DNA from: an uncultured Pelagibacteraceae bacterium
GTDB lineage: Bacteria > Pseudomonadota > Alphaproteobacteria > Pelagibacterales > Pelagibacteraceae
Reading direction: 5' to 3'
NCBI GenBank assembly: GCA_902596675.1
Contig: CACJUO010000013.1
Span: 1 to 33,880, forward strand
Length of the DNA stretch: 33,880 nucleotides
The notes below the pieces were generated by a model, which was given only the letters and a program-made list of their open reading frames with translations, did not search any database and had not been told where the DNA came from. Shown here piece by piece: positions 16,958-24,112 of this stretch (within the stretch, counting starts at the first letter, position 1; each line of letters starts with the position of its first letter). The position numbers and the translations under genes were made by a program.

Positions 16958-17661
16958 AATCTATCCAATCCTTTATTTTTAATTTTTATCAGTTCTGTAT
17001 TATATTTCATCAAAAATATCAAAAGCGAAAAAAGTGCAAATGCCGCAGTCATTATCCCTAAAGGTAATAACATTGATACATGGATAGATGTTTCTGTAAA
17101 AATATTCACTGAAGAGGGTTGATGTAATGTTGACCACCATTCAACTGAAAATTTGATTATTGGAACGTTTATTAAGCCTATTATTGCTATGTACGAACTA
17201 ATCTTTACAGCTTTTACCTCGTTGTCAGTTACCCTCCAACTTAGAAGAAACATCAAATAGAAAAAAGCAAGCAATAACATTGATGTTATTCTTGCATCCC
17301 ATGCCCACCAGGTTCCCCAAGTAGGTTTACCCCAGATAGATCCTGTAACCAAAGCAATAACATTAAATACAAAACCAGATGGTGCTAAGCTTTTTGTGAT
17401 CAGAGAAAGATTTTTATTTTTAAAAACTAAAATACCAAATGACAAAACAGCAATTAAAGAAAAAATTCCAAGAGAAATCCAAGCTGCTGGGACATGTACA
17501 TACATAATCCTCACTGAATCGCTTTGTTTATAATCTTCAGGAGAAAGTATTAATGCCTCAACAAGACCAATGCTTATAATTATTAAAAAAATAATAAATA
17601 CAAACTTTTGTGTTTTATTTATTATTTTTAATAAGTTATTTGGTTTTAAATAGTTGAGCAT
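16954..17661 (-). CDS. ccmC: Haem-handling membrane protein CcmC
   Basis: A 235-residue, six-helix membrane protein. It shows the tryptophan-rich motif WGTWWAWDARITS (115-127) and the two expected periplasmic histidines, H56 (MYVHVPAAW) and the one in WWSTLHQPSS. It loads haem onto CcmE. It is the first gene of the run; the ccmA and ccmB genes that usually come before ccmC are not here, and HspQ lies upstream instead. An extended -10 element about 93 bases before the ATG is a likely promoter. Confidence 0.96.
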   Translation of the reverse strand: MLNYLKPNNLLKIINKTQKFVFIIFLIIISIGLVEALILSPEDYKQSDSVRIMYVHVPAAWISLGIFSLIAVLSFGILVFKNKNLSLITKSLAPSGFVFNVIALVTGSIWGKPTWGTWWAWDARITSMLLLAFFYLMFLLSWRVTDNEVKAVKISSYIAIIGLINVPIIKFSVEWWSTLHQPSSVNIFTETSIHVSMLLPLGIMTAAFALFSLLIFLMKYNTELIKIKNKGLDRL

Positions 17662-17713
17662 TTTCTATTATCTATAACACAAATTTAATTTATGAAAATT
17701 TTTCTTGTGAGTT

Positions 17714-17776
17714 ATTCTGACCAAGAACACAGAGGGAGATAAAATAAATGGGGATTATAGCATCCTTGGTCAAAAT
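17714..17776. repeat. 12-bp inverted repeat around the probable ccm promoter
   Basis: ATTCTGACCAAG at 17714-17725 and CTTGGTCAAAAT at 17765-17776 are inverted copies with one mismatch, 39 bases apart. The right copy lies just upstream of the -10 element read on the - strand and the left copy lies in the transcribed leader, so they cannot form a hairpin in an RNA starting at this promoter. A pair of protein-binding half-sites about 47 bp apart is one reading. The rest of the 183-base gap (17662-17844) shows no gene I can support. Confidence 0.4.
17754..17759 (-). promoter_or_regulatory. Extended -10 promoter element upstream of ccmC
   Basis: On the - strand the sequence TGCTATAAT is a perfect extended -10 element (TG-N-TATAAT). 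No good -35 hexamer lies 17 bases upstream, as is usual for extended -10 promoters. Transcription would begin near 17747 and leave a leader of about 86 bases before the ccmC ATG. It probably drives the ccm - PagL-like - lldD run. Confidence 0.5.
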
Positions 17777-17844
17777 ATAGTTTATTTTAGACAGAATCTA
17801 TGACGAAGGTTTGCACAAAATGTGTTTAAATAATGTAAATTAAG

Positions 17845-18165
17845 TTAGTTAGAAGGTTTAAAATAACCAGAGCCTTTTTTCCCTGAGAAAATCTCGTTGA
17901 TTAAAGGGTGCTTAATTGGTTCATCAGAGTCGTCGACCAATAAGTTTTGCTCGGAAACATAAGCCTCATAAGTGATTTCATCATTTTCAGCCAACAAATG
18001 ATAGAATGGTTGGTCTTTTCTAGGTCTCACGTTTTTTGGAATAGATTGATACCATTCCTCTGAATTATTAAATTCAAAATCAACATCATAAATGACACCT
18101 CTAAAGTCGAAGTGTTTGTGTTTAACAACATCTCCTATTGAGAATTTTCCTTTTTGAATAGTCAC
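17845..18165 (-). CDS. hspQ: HspQ / YccV-family hemimethylated-DNA-binding-like heat shock protein
   Basis: A 106-residue cytosolic protein of the HspQ (YccV) family, with the landmarks FSIGDVVKHKHFDFRGVIYD near residues 8-27 and QPFYHLLAE in the middle. In enterobacteria HspQ is a heat-shock protein that affects Lon protease specificity and DnaA stability; here only the family is certain. The start codon is GTG, with no ATG nearby and no clear ribosome binding site. It is divergent from yciB across a 44-base gap and lies upstream of the ccm promoter. Confidence 0.9.
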   Translation of the reverse strand: MTIQKGKFSIGDVVKHKHFDFRGVIYDVDFEFNNSEEWYQSIPKNVRPRKDQPFYHLLAENDEITYEAYVSEQNLLVDDSDEPIKHPLINEIFSGKKGSGYFKPSN

Positions 18166-18209
18166 TATACAAATATGGATATTTAAAAATAAAAATCAAT
18201 AAAAAAAAT

Positions 18210-18794
18210 ATGATTGTTTTATTATTCTGCTATTATGTAGCAGTGAATAAATCTGTTTTAAAATTTGTTACTGATTTAGGGCCTTTGGTAATATTTTTTT
18301 ATTTTTATTACAATAATGATAAAAACTTAATTGTTGCAATACCTCCACTTATAGTTGCAACAATAATAGCAGTTTTGATTATGTGGATTGTTGAAAAAAC
18401 AATTCCAAAGGTACCATTAATAAGTGGAATATTGATCACATTATTTGGTGGTTTAACAATTTATTTTGATGATCCTATATTTATTTACATGAAGCCAACA
18501 ATAATAAATATTTTGTTTGGTCTTGCATTAATGTTTGGGAAATACTTTACAAATGAACCAGTATTAAAAAAATTACTTGGCAAATCTATGCCCTTAAGTG
18601 ATGAAGGATGGGAAATTTTAAATAAAAGATGGACGTACTTCTTTTTTGGATTAGCGATTTTAAATGAAATAATTTGGAGAACACAATCAGAAGAATTTTG
18701 GGTAAACTTTAAAGTTTGGGGAATGTTGCCAATAACCTTTATTTTTACAGCCTTTCAAATAGGGTTAATAAACAAATACAAACTGAATGAATAA
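18210..18794 (+). CDS. yciB: Inner-membrane septation protein A (YciB/IspZ family)
   Basis: A 194-residue protein with about five transmembrane helices. It has family features DLGPLVIFF near the N-terminus, FGGLTIYFDDPIFIYMKPT in the middle and GWEILNKRWTYFF, plus NEIIWR later. YciB works at the inner membrane and influences septation and envelope integrity. The N-terminus may be too long: an in-frame GTG at 18243 would give a start at NKSVLKF, just before the conserved LGPLVIFF region. Neither start has a clear ribosome binding site. The stop overlaps the next gene by 8 bases. Confidence 0.9.
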   Translation: MIVLLFCYYVAVNKSVLKFVTDLGPLVIFFYFYYNNDKNLIVAIPPLIVATIIAVLIMWIVEKTIPKVPLISGILITLFGGLTIYFDDPIFIYMKPTIINILFGLALMFGKYFTNEPVLKKLLGKSMPLSDEGWEILNKRWTYFFFGLAILNEIIWRTQSEEFWVNFKVWGMLPITFIFTAFQIGLINKYKLNE

Positions 18795-19125
18795 AAATTT
18801 AAAATTAGTAGTAAATAATACGAATAAAGATGAAGATAAAAAACTTTTTTTTGAGAGAACTGAATTAAAAATTATTTTGAATCTTTATGCAAAAATGGTT
18901 TCCTCGGGCAGTTGGAAAGATTATGGTCTTTCTATTTCGGGAAAGCAAGTAAGTTTTAGTGTTTTTAAAAATGCTGCTGAAAAAGCAGTATATAAAATTT
19001 GTAAAAATTTTAAGCCTACAAACAAAAATCTTAAATATTTAATTACAGACACTAATGGTAAGATATTAAAAAATTCATACGATCTAAAGATACTCTTGAA
19101 TAAAGTTGATTGGAAAAAAATTTAG
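18787..19125 (+). CDS. DUF2794-like alphaproteobacterial protein of unknown function
   Basis: A 112-residue soluble protein resembling the DUF2794 family, which I know only from alphaproteobacteria. The recognisable part is FFERTELKIILNLYAKMVSSG and the following KDYGLSISGKQVSFSVFKNAAEKAVYKI (split here only for description), then a short C-terminal part. No function is known to me. It overlaps yciB by 8 bases and so is translationally coupled to it. It is convergent with the Bax-inhibitor-type gene 3 bases away, with no terminator hairpin visible between them. Confidence 0.72.
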   Translation: MNKNLKLVVNNTNKDEDKKLFFERTELKIILNLYAKMVSSGSWKDYGLSISGKQVSFSVFKNAAEKAVYKICKNFKPTNKNLKYLITDTNGKILKNSYDLKILLNKVDWKKI

Positions 19126-19128
19126 TTT

Positions 19129-19887
19129 TTATCTTCTTTGACCGAATAATCTCAGAAGCATTATAAATAAATTTATAAAATCTAAATATAGAGTTAGTGC
19201 TCCCATAACAGCTTTTTTACCCATTAACTCACCACTGTCAGAGGCAGCGTACATATTTTTAATTTTTTGTGTATCGTAAGCAGTTAAACCTACAAAAACT
19301 AAAACACCAATTATTGATATTGCAAAATACATCATTGATGATTTTAGGAATATATTTACAACTGATGCAATTATAATTCCAATTAGACCCATCATTAAAA
19401 AAGATCCCATTTTGGTTAAGTCTCTTTTTGTTGTGTAACCATAGATACTCATTGCACCAAATGTTGCTGAAGAGATAAAGAATACTCTTGTTACACTTAA
19501 ACCTGTGTAAACCAATAAAATTGAAGAAAGTGATAATCCCATTAGAGCTGCAAATACCCAAAAAGTAGTTTGAGCCCTAGATGCACTCATTTTATTAATT
19601 CCAAAGCTCATGTAGAATACAATTCCAAGAGGAGCCAGCATTACAATCCATTTCAATCCAGATAAATAAATTGCACTTCCGAATTCAGTTAGTCCAACAA
19701 TCGCACCATTTGGGTCTGTTACAACAGACATTTTAAACGATAAAAGTGCAATTATACCAGTAAGCAATACACCGGTTGCCATATAATTATAGACTTTTAA
19801 CATGTAGGCTCTTAGGCCTTCATCCATGACAACTGTTTGTTTAGCTGTAGTTGCTTTTCTAAGAATATTTTCTTTATTGAATTCCAT
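19129..19887 (-). CDS. Bax inhibitor-1 / YccA-YbhL family membrane protein
   Basis: A 252-residue protein with about seven transmembrane helices. It fits the BI-1 family: a cytosolic N-terminus leading to LRAYMLKVYNYMATGVLLTG, the segment FGAMSIYGYTTKRDLTKMG, and near the end GLTAYDTQKIKNMY and ALTLYLDFINLFIMLLRLFG. Family members are calcium-leak channels or stress-response membrane proteins; bacterial roles are mostly unknown. Its 5' side faces the divergent aldo/keto reductase across 76 bases. Confidence 0.93.
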   Translation of the reverse strand: MEFNKENILRKATTAKQTVVMDEGLRAYMLKVYNYMATGVLLTGIIALLSFKMSVVTDPNGAIVGLTEFGSAIYLSGLKWIVMLAPLGIVFYMSFGINKMSASRAQTTFWVFAALMGLSLSSILLVYTGLSVTRVFFISSATFGAMSIYGYTTKRDLTKMGSFLMMGLIGIIIASVVNIFLKSSMMYFAISIIGVLVFVGLTAYDTQKIKNMYAASDSGELMGKKAVMGALTLYLDFINLFIMLLRLFGQRR

Positions 19888-19932
19888 AATATTTATATAA
19901 GTTTTTTTTTTGAGATTTTCAAGTCGTCAAAA

Positions 19933-19951
19933 TAAATGTAACAAACATTTA
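19933..19951. promoter_or_regulatory. Inverted repeat before the aldo/keto reductase gene
   Basis: TAAATGT (19933-19939) and ACATTTA (19945-19951) are a perfect 7-bp inverted repeat with a 5-base centre, directly before a TATAAC (19953-19958) that could be a -10 element. It lies in the divergent region between the BI-1 gene and the reductase. A regulator site is possible; chance in AT-rich DNA is also possible. Confidence 0.3.
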
Positions 19952-19963
19952 GTATAACTGAGC

Positions 19964-20998
19964 ATGAATTATAAAAAACTAGGAAATACTGACATAAATG
20001 TGAGCACAATCTGTCTTGGGACAATGACTTGGGGTGAACAAAATACCCAAAGTGAGGCATTTGAACAAATGAATTACTCGTTAGAAAATGGGGTTAATTT
20101 TTGGGATACGGCTGAACTCTATGCAGTTCCACCAAAAGCTGAAACATATGGTCATACAGAAACTATTATTGGAAATTGGTTTGAGGAAACAAAAAAAAGA
20201 AAAGATATAATACTAGCATCCAAAGTGGGTGGTCCTAGCAGAAAATATATGAGAAATGGAGAAAATAGTTTTACTGGAAAAAACTTAGAGGATGCTCTTC
20301 ACGGAAGTCTAAAAAGATTAAAAACAGATTATATTGATCTTTATCAATTACATTGGCCTGAAAGAAACGTAAATAACTTTGGAAGATTGGGCTATGAACA
20401 CAAAGAAAATGACTGGAATAAATTTGAAGATGTTTTGGAAAATTTAAAAAAATTTATTAAGGAAGGCAAAATTAGGTATGTAGGTTTGTCAAATGAAACC
20501 CCATGGGGAGTTATGAATTATCTTCAACTTGCTAAAGATAAAGATCTACCAAGAATGATGTCAATTCAAAATCCATACAGTCTCCTAAATAGATCTTACG
20601 AAGTAGGTTTAGCTGAAGTATCTATCAGAGAAAATATAGGGTGTTTGTCATATTCACCTTTAGCTAGTGGTTATTTAACAGGCAAATATAGAAATAAACA
20701 ATTTCCAAAAGGATCAAGAATGGAGAGAGATTTTGATTTTTGGACAAGATATAGAAAACCAAATATGGAAGAGGCTGTTGAAGATTATTACAAAATTAGT
20801 CAAAAATTTGATCTAGATATGAGTCAAATGTCTATTAAATTCTGTGAAGTACAAGATTTTATGACTAGTGTAATTATTGGAGCAACAACTATGGAGCAGT
20901 TGAAAACTAACGTAGAAAGTGTAAAAGTGAATCTTGATAGTGAAGTAATAAAAGAAATAAATAATGTACAAAAAAAATATCCTAATCCATGTCCATAA
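19964..20998 (+). CDS. Aldo/keto reductase, Tas-like
   Basis: A 344-residue TIM-barrel NADPH-dependent oxidoreductase. The AKR catalytic tetrad is present: D48 and Y53 (WDTAELYA), K87 (LASKVGG) and H130 (YQLHWPERN). The C-terminal SVIIGATTMEQL is the NADP-binding region. The insertion around the N-terminal tyrosine and the length resemble the Tas/YajO branch of the family. The substrate is unknown. It overlaps the IalB-like gene by 10 bases and heads the run to argG, although no functional link is evident. Confidence 0.92.
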   Translation: MNYKKLGNTDINVSTICLGTMTWGEQNTQSEAFEQMNYSLENGVNFWDTAELYAVPPKAETYGHTETIIGNWFEETKKRKDIILASKVGGPSRKYMRNGENSFTGKNLEDALHGSLKRLKTDYIDLYQLHWPERNVNNFGRLGYEHKENDWNKFEDVLENLKKFIKEGKIRYVGLSNETPWGVMNYLQLAKDKDLPRMMSIQNPYSLLNRSYEVGLAEVSIRENIGCLSYSPLASGYLTGKYRNKQFPKGSRMERDFDFWTRYRKPNMEEAVEDYYKISQKFDLDMSQMSIKFCEVQDFMTSVIIGATTMEQLKTNVESVKVNLDSEVIKEINNVQKKYPNPCP

Positions 20999-21501
20999 TT
21001 AAAAAATTATTTTTAAAAACAGTTACATTGACAATATTTCTAATGACATCTGTCCAATCAGAAGACTTAACAAAATTGGGAACTTTTAAAGATTGGAATG
21101 CTGTTGCAGTTTTTAATGAAACTGGAAAAATCTGTTTTGCTTATTCGATACCAGTAAGCCAGTCTCCTAAGGCAAGTAACAGAGAAGCAAGATTATTTGT
21201 ATCCTTTAGACCTGAGGATAAGATTTCTGATGAAGTGAGCATAACTTCTGGTTATGATTTTAATGTACAAAATGTAATATTAGCTACATCCGGAAAATCA
21301 AAATTTGAGTTTGACTTACCTCAAAATAAATTTGCATGGATTTCAAGTGGAAAAACAGAGCAAAAAATTATTAAAAGAATGAAAAAAGCCTCAAGGCTGA
21401 TGATTACAGCCTACAAACAAAGTGGCACAAGAACTACAGATGACTATTCATTAATGGGTTTTACCAAAGCTTATAACGCTGCAAAAAAAAGCTGCACTTA
21501 A
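20989..21501 (+). CDS. Invasion-associated locus B (IalB)-like periplasmic protein
   Basis: A 170-residue secreted protein with a signal peptide (1 to about 24, cleaved near SVQS-ED). The start of the mature part, FKDWNAVAVFNETGKICFAYS, matches IalB-family proteins of alphaproteobacteria. Two cysteines, C49 and C169, could form a disulfide. Despite the name, which comes from Bartonella, free-living bacteria carry many members and their role is unclear; an envelope role is plausible. It overlaps the reductase by 10 bases, and argG begins at the base after its stop. Confidence 0.82.
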   Translation: MSIIKKLFLKTVTLTIFLMTSVQSEDLTKLGTFKDWNAVAVFNETGKICFAYSIPVSQSPKASNREARLFVSFRPEDKISDEVSITSGYDFNVQNVILATSGKSKFEFDLPQNKFAWISSGKTEQKIIKRMKKASRLMITAYKQSGTRTTDDYSLMGFTKAYNAAKKSCT

Positions 21502-22686
21502 ATGAAAAAACAAAAGAAGATTGTACTCGCCTATTCAGGTGGTTTGGATACGTCTATCATTCTTAAATGGCTTCAAGAAAATTATGATGCTGAAGTTATA
21601 GCATACACTGCTGATATTGGGCAGGAAATGGATAGAAAAAAAATAATTAAGAATGCACAAAAATTGGGAGTTAAAAAAATAATAATTAATGATCTAAAAA
21701 ACATTTTTGTTAAAGATTATGTATATCCTATGATAAGAGGTCATGCTCTTTATGAAGGTGTTTATTTATTAGGTACATCCATTGCAAGACCACTGATTGC
21801 AAAAGATCAAATCAGGGTTGCTAAAAAATTTAATGCATATGCTGTCTCACATGGTTCGACAGGAAAAGGAAATGATCAAGTAAGATTTGAATTGGGATAT
21901 CATTACTTTGGTCCTAAAATTAAAATAATTGCGCCATGGAGGATATGGAAATTAAAATCGAGAACAGATCTAATTAATTATGCAAAAAAACATGGAATAC
22001 CTATTCCAAAAGATAAAAAAGGCGCACCACCTTTCTCAGTTGATGATAATTTATTTCATACTTCAACGGAGGGAAAAGTTTTAGAAAATCCTAAAAATTC
22101 TGCACCTGAATTTATTTTTCAAAGAACAACTTCTCCTGAAAAGGCTCCAAATAGACCAAGCTTTATTACTATTAATTACAAAAATGGTGACCCAATTGGC
22201 CTTAATGGAAAAAAATTATCTCCAGAAAAAGTTTTGGATAAATTAAATCAATTGGCTGGGAAAAATGGAATAGGAAGAGTGGATTTAGTCGAGAATAGAT
22301 TTATTGGAATAAAATCAAGAGGAGTTTATGAAACTCCTGGAGGAACATTATTGCTTGTTGCGCATAGAGCCATCGAGTCAGTAACTTTAGATAAAGACAC
22401 AATGCATAAAAAAGATGAGGTTATGCCAAGATATGCAGAGCTTGTTTATAATGGTTATTGGTATTCAAAAGAAAGATTTAAACTACAAAAGATTGTTGAT
22501 TTGAAGAAAAATAAAGTAAATGGATCAGTAAAACTCAAACTTTATAAAGGAAATATTACAATTCAATCAAGACAAACTTTAAGTGATGCTTATTCAATGA
22601 AAAAAGTTTCTTTCGAGGAAAATAAAACTTTTAATAAATCAAATGTAGAAAGATTTATTAACTTTCATAAAAAAAAATTAAGATAA
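21502..22686 (+). CDS. argG: Argininosuccinate synthase
   Basis: A 394-residue enzyme joining citrulline and aspartate with ATP to give argininosuccinate, the next-to-last step of arginine synthesis, in the cytosol. The nucleotide motif AYSGGLDTS is at residues 10-18. Other family landmarks are HGSTGKGNDQVRFE, APWR and SRGVYETPGG. The length is as expected (about 400). The start is the base after the IalB stop, and the photolyase-like gene begins 5 bases after its end. No other arg genes are in the window, so it is part of a mixed transcript. Confidence 0.97.
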   Translation: MKKQKKIVLAYSGGLDTSIILKWLQENYDAEVIAYTADIGQEMDRKKIIKNAQKLGVKKIIINDLKNIFVKDYVYPMIRGHALYEGVYLLGTSIARPLIAKDQIRVAKKFNAYAVSHGSTGKGNDQVRFELGYHYFGPKIKIIAPWRIWKLKSRTDLINYAKKHGIPIPKDKKGAPPFSVDDNLFHTSTEGKVLENPKNSAPEFIFQRTTSPEKAPNRPSFITINYKNGDPIGLNGKKLSPEKVLDKLNQLAGKNGIGRVDLVENRFIGIKSRGVYETPGGTLLLVAHRAIESVTLDKDTMHKKDEVMPRYAELVYNGYWYSKERFKLQKIVDLKKNKVNGSVKLKLYKGNITIQSRQTLSDAYSMKKVSFEENKTFNKSNVERFINFHKKKLR

Positions 22687-22691
22687 AAAAA

Positions 22692-23834
22692 ATGGAATTT
22701 AAAACTACAAGAGCTTCGGCTATTGAGAAGTTAGATAATTTTATAAAAAATAATCTTGGTGAGTATTCAAAATTAAGAAATTTTGATTTTGGTCCTGATA
22801 AACGATCTAATACATCTTGCTTATCACCATATATTACACATGGGGTGATTAATGAAAAAGAAGTGATTGGTAAATCGCTGGAAAGATTTTCCTTTTCAAA
22901 AAATGAAAAATTTATTCAAGAAGTTTTGTGGCGGACATATTGGAAAGGTTGGTTGGAACTAAGATCAGAAGTTTGGGATGATTATTTATTAGATTTAAAA
23001 AGAATAAAAGAAGATTTTAAAGATAATAAAAGTTACTTAAATGCAATTAAGGGTAACACTGAAATTGAATGCTTCAATGAATGGGTAAATGAACTTAAAA
23101 CTTATAATTATTTGCATAATCATACCAGAATGTGGTTTGCAAGCATTTGGATATTTACACTGGACTTACCTTGGCAACTTGGTGCTGAATTTTTTATGAA
23201 ACACTTATACGATGGTGATACTGCATCTAATACTTTGGGTTGGCGTTGGGTTGCGGGTATTCAAACTCAAGGTAAACATTATCTTGCAAGTGAATGGAAC
23301 ATTAAAAAATTCACAAATAACAGATTTAAAAATATAAAACTTAAAGAAAATGCACCTCCAATAATAAATGATAAAAATTATACTATTCTTCATAAAACTT
23401 TTGAAAATCCGATAAATATTGAAGAGAAAAACTTACTAGTTTTTGAAAATAACTTAGCATTTGAAATCACTGACTTTGCAATTCAAAAATTCAAAAAAAT
23501 TCTTCTTATTGATAATAAAAATGAAAATAGAAACATTAAACTCAGTGAAAATGTAGTGAATTTTAAAGATAGTTTGATTGAGGAACAAAAGAAAAGGTTA
23601 GAGGAAAAATCAATTAATTGTGAGATTATAAATATAAACGAAATTAAAAACTTAGAAAGTTGTTACTGCCTTTATCCAACTGTTGGTGAAAATTTAGATT
23701 ACATAAATCAAAACTCGTTAAAAAATATTGAGTTTCTTTATAGAAAATTAGATCAAAATACATGGAAGTTTTGTAACAAAGGTTTTTTTAACTTTAAAAA
23801 ACATATTCCTAAAATAGTTGAAAAACTTGAATAA
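22692..23834 (+). CDS. Short photolyase-like protein (FAD-binding domain at the N-terminus)
   Basis: A 380-residue protein whose first roughly 240 residues resemble the FAD-binding helical domain of DNA photolyases and cryptochromes. It starts directly in that domain and lacks the usual N-terminal antenna (Rossmann-like) domain. Aligning by eye to E. coli photolyase, D174, D176 and N180 match D372, D374 and N378 (flavin site), and W161 and W184 match the electron-transfer tryptophans W359 and W382; the third, W306, seems to fall at A118. Residues about 245-345 form an alpha/beta-like region (NLLVFENNL, KILLIDN, EIININE, YCLYPTVGENLD) that I cannot assign. Light-driven repair of DNA, possibly single-stranded, is likely but unproven. 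It lies 5 bases after argG. Confidence 0.8.
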   Translation: MEFKTTRASAIEKLDNFIKNNLGEYSKLRNFDFGPDKRSNTSCLSPYITHGVINEKEVIGKSLERFSFSKNEKFIQEVLWRTYWKGWLELRSEVWDDYLLDLKRIKEDFKDNKSYLNAIKGNTEIECFNEWVNELKTYNYLHNHTRMWFASIWIFTLDLPWQLGAEFFMKHLYDGDTASNTLGWRWVAGIQTQGKHYLASEWNIKKFTNNRFKNIKLKENAPPIINDKNYTILHKTFENPINIEEKNLLVFENNLAFEITDFAIQKFKKILLIDNKNENRNIKLSENVVNFKDSLIEEQKKRLEEKSINCEIININEIKNLESCYCLYPTVGENLDYINQNSLKNIEFLYRKLDQNTWKFCNKGFFNFKKHIPKIVEKLE

Positions 23835-23875
23835 ATTGTAATTGAAATTTTTTTAATTTATGAGATAAAAATAAT

Positions 23876-24112
23876 ATGCAAAATCCACAGATATTAGAAT
23901 TAATTGAAAATTTAAAGGGAAGAAGAAACTACGAGGAAAAAAAAGCTTCTAAGCTAGGCTTTAACTCTCTTTATGCATATCTTGAAAACAAACTTATGCA
24001 AGAAAAAACTGCTTTAGAAGAAAGTGCAAGAGAGCTAGAAATAACAAAAACTGAGGAAAAATTATTAAAAGAAGAAAAAAGTAAGCCAAAGAAAACTTGT
24101 GGCTGTTGTTAA
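23876..24112 (+). CDS. Small unrecognised protein ending in a Cys-Gly-Cys-Cys tail
   Basis: A 78-residue, highly charged, probably helical protein. Residues 1-40 (with NLKGRRNYEEKKASKLGF) look like a small folded or helical segment; 41-70 is rich in Glu and Lys and could be a coiled coil; and the protein ends in KKTCGCC. Three cysteines in the last four residues could bind a metal or an iron-sulfur cluster, or anchor the protein by modification. I do not recognise a family. It follows the photolyase-like gene by 41 bases. Its stop overlaps the stop of the convergent hydrolase gene by 3 bases. Confidence 0.65.
   Translation: MQNPQILELIENLKGRRNYEEKKASKLGFNSLYAYLENKLMQEKTALEESARELEITKTEEKLLKEEKSKPKKTCGCC

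Noticed and set aside
17714..17776. Structured RNA or riboswitch formed by the inverted repeat before ccmC
   Set aside because: If the extended -10 is the promoter, only one arm would be transcribed, so no hairpin forms in that RNA. I kept it as a DNA repeat instead.
17692..17793. Two very short frames (16 and 10 codons) upstream of ccmC on the + strand
   Set aside because: Too short, no ribosome binding site, and they cross the promoter and inverted repeat; nothing supports translation.
18171..18184. Inverted repeat AAATAT/ATATTT between hspQ and yciB
   Set aside because: All A and T with short arms; no sign that it is more than composition.
19259..19561. 100-codon frame on the - strand inside the Bax-inhibitor-type gene
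   Set aside because: It is in another frame of a clear membrane-protein gene; the Cys- and Asn-rich composition is typical of a shifted frame.
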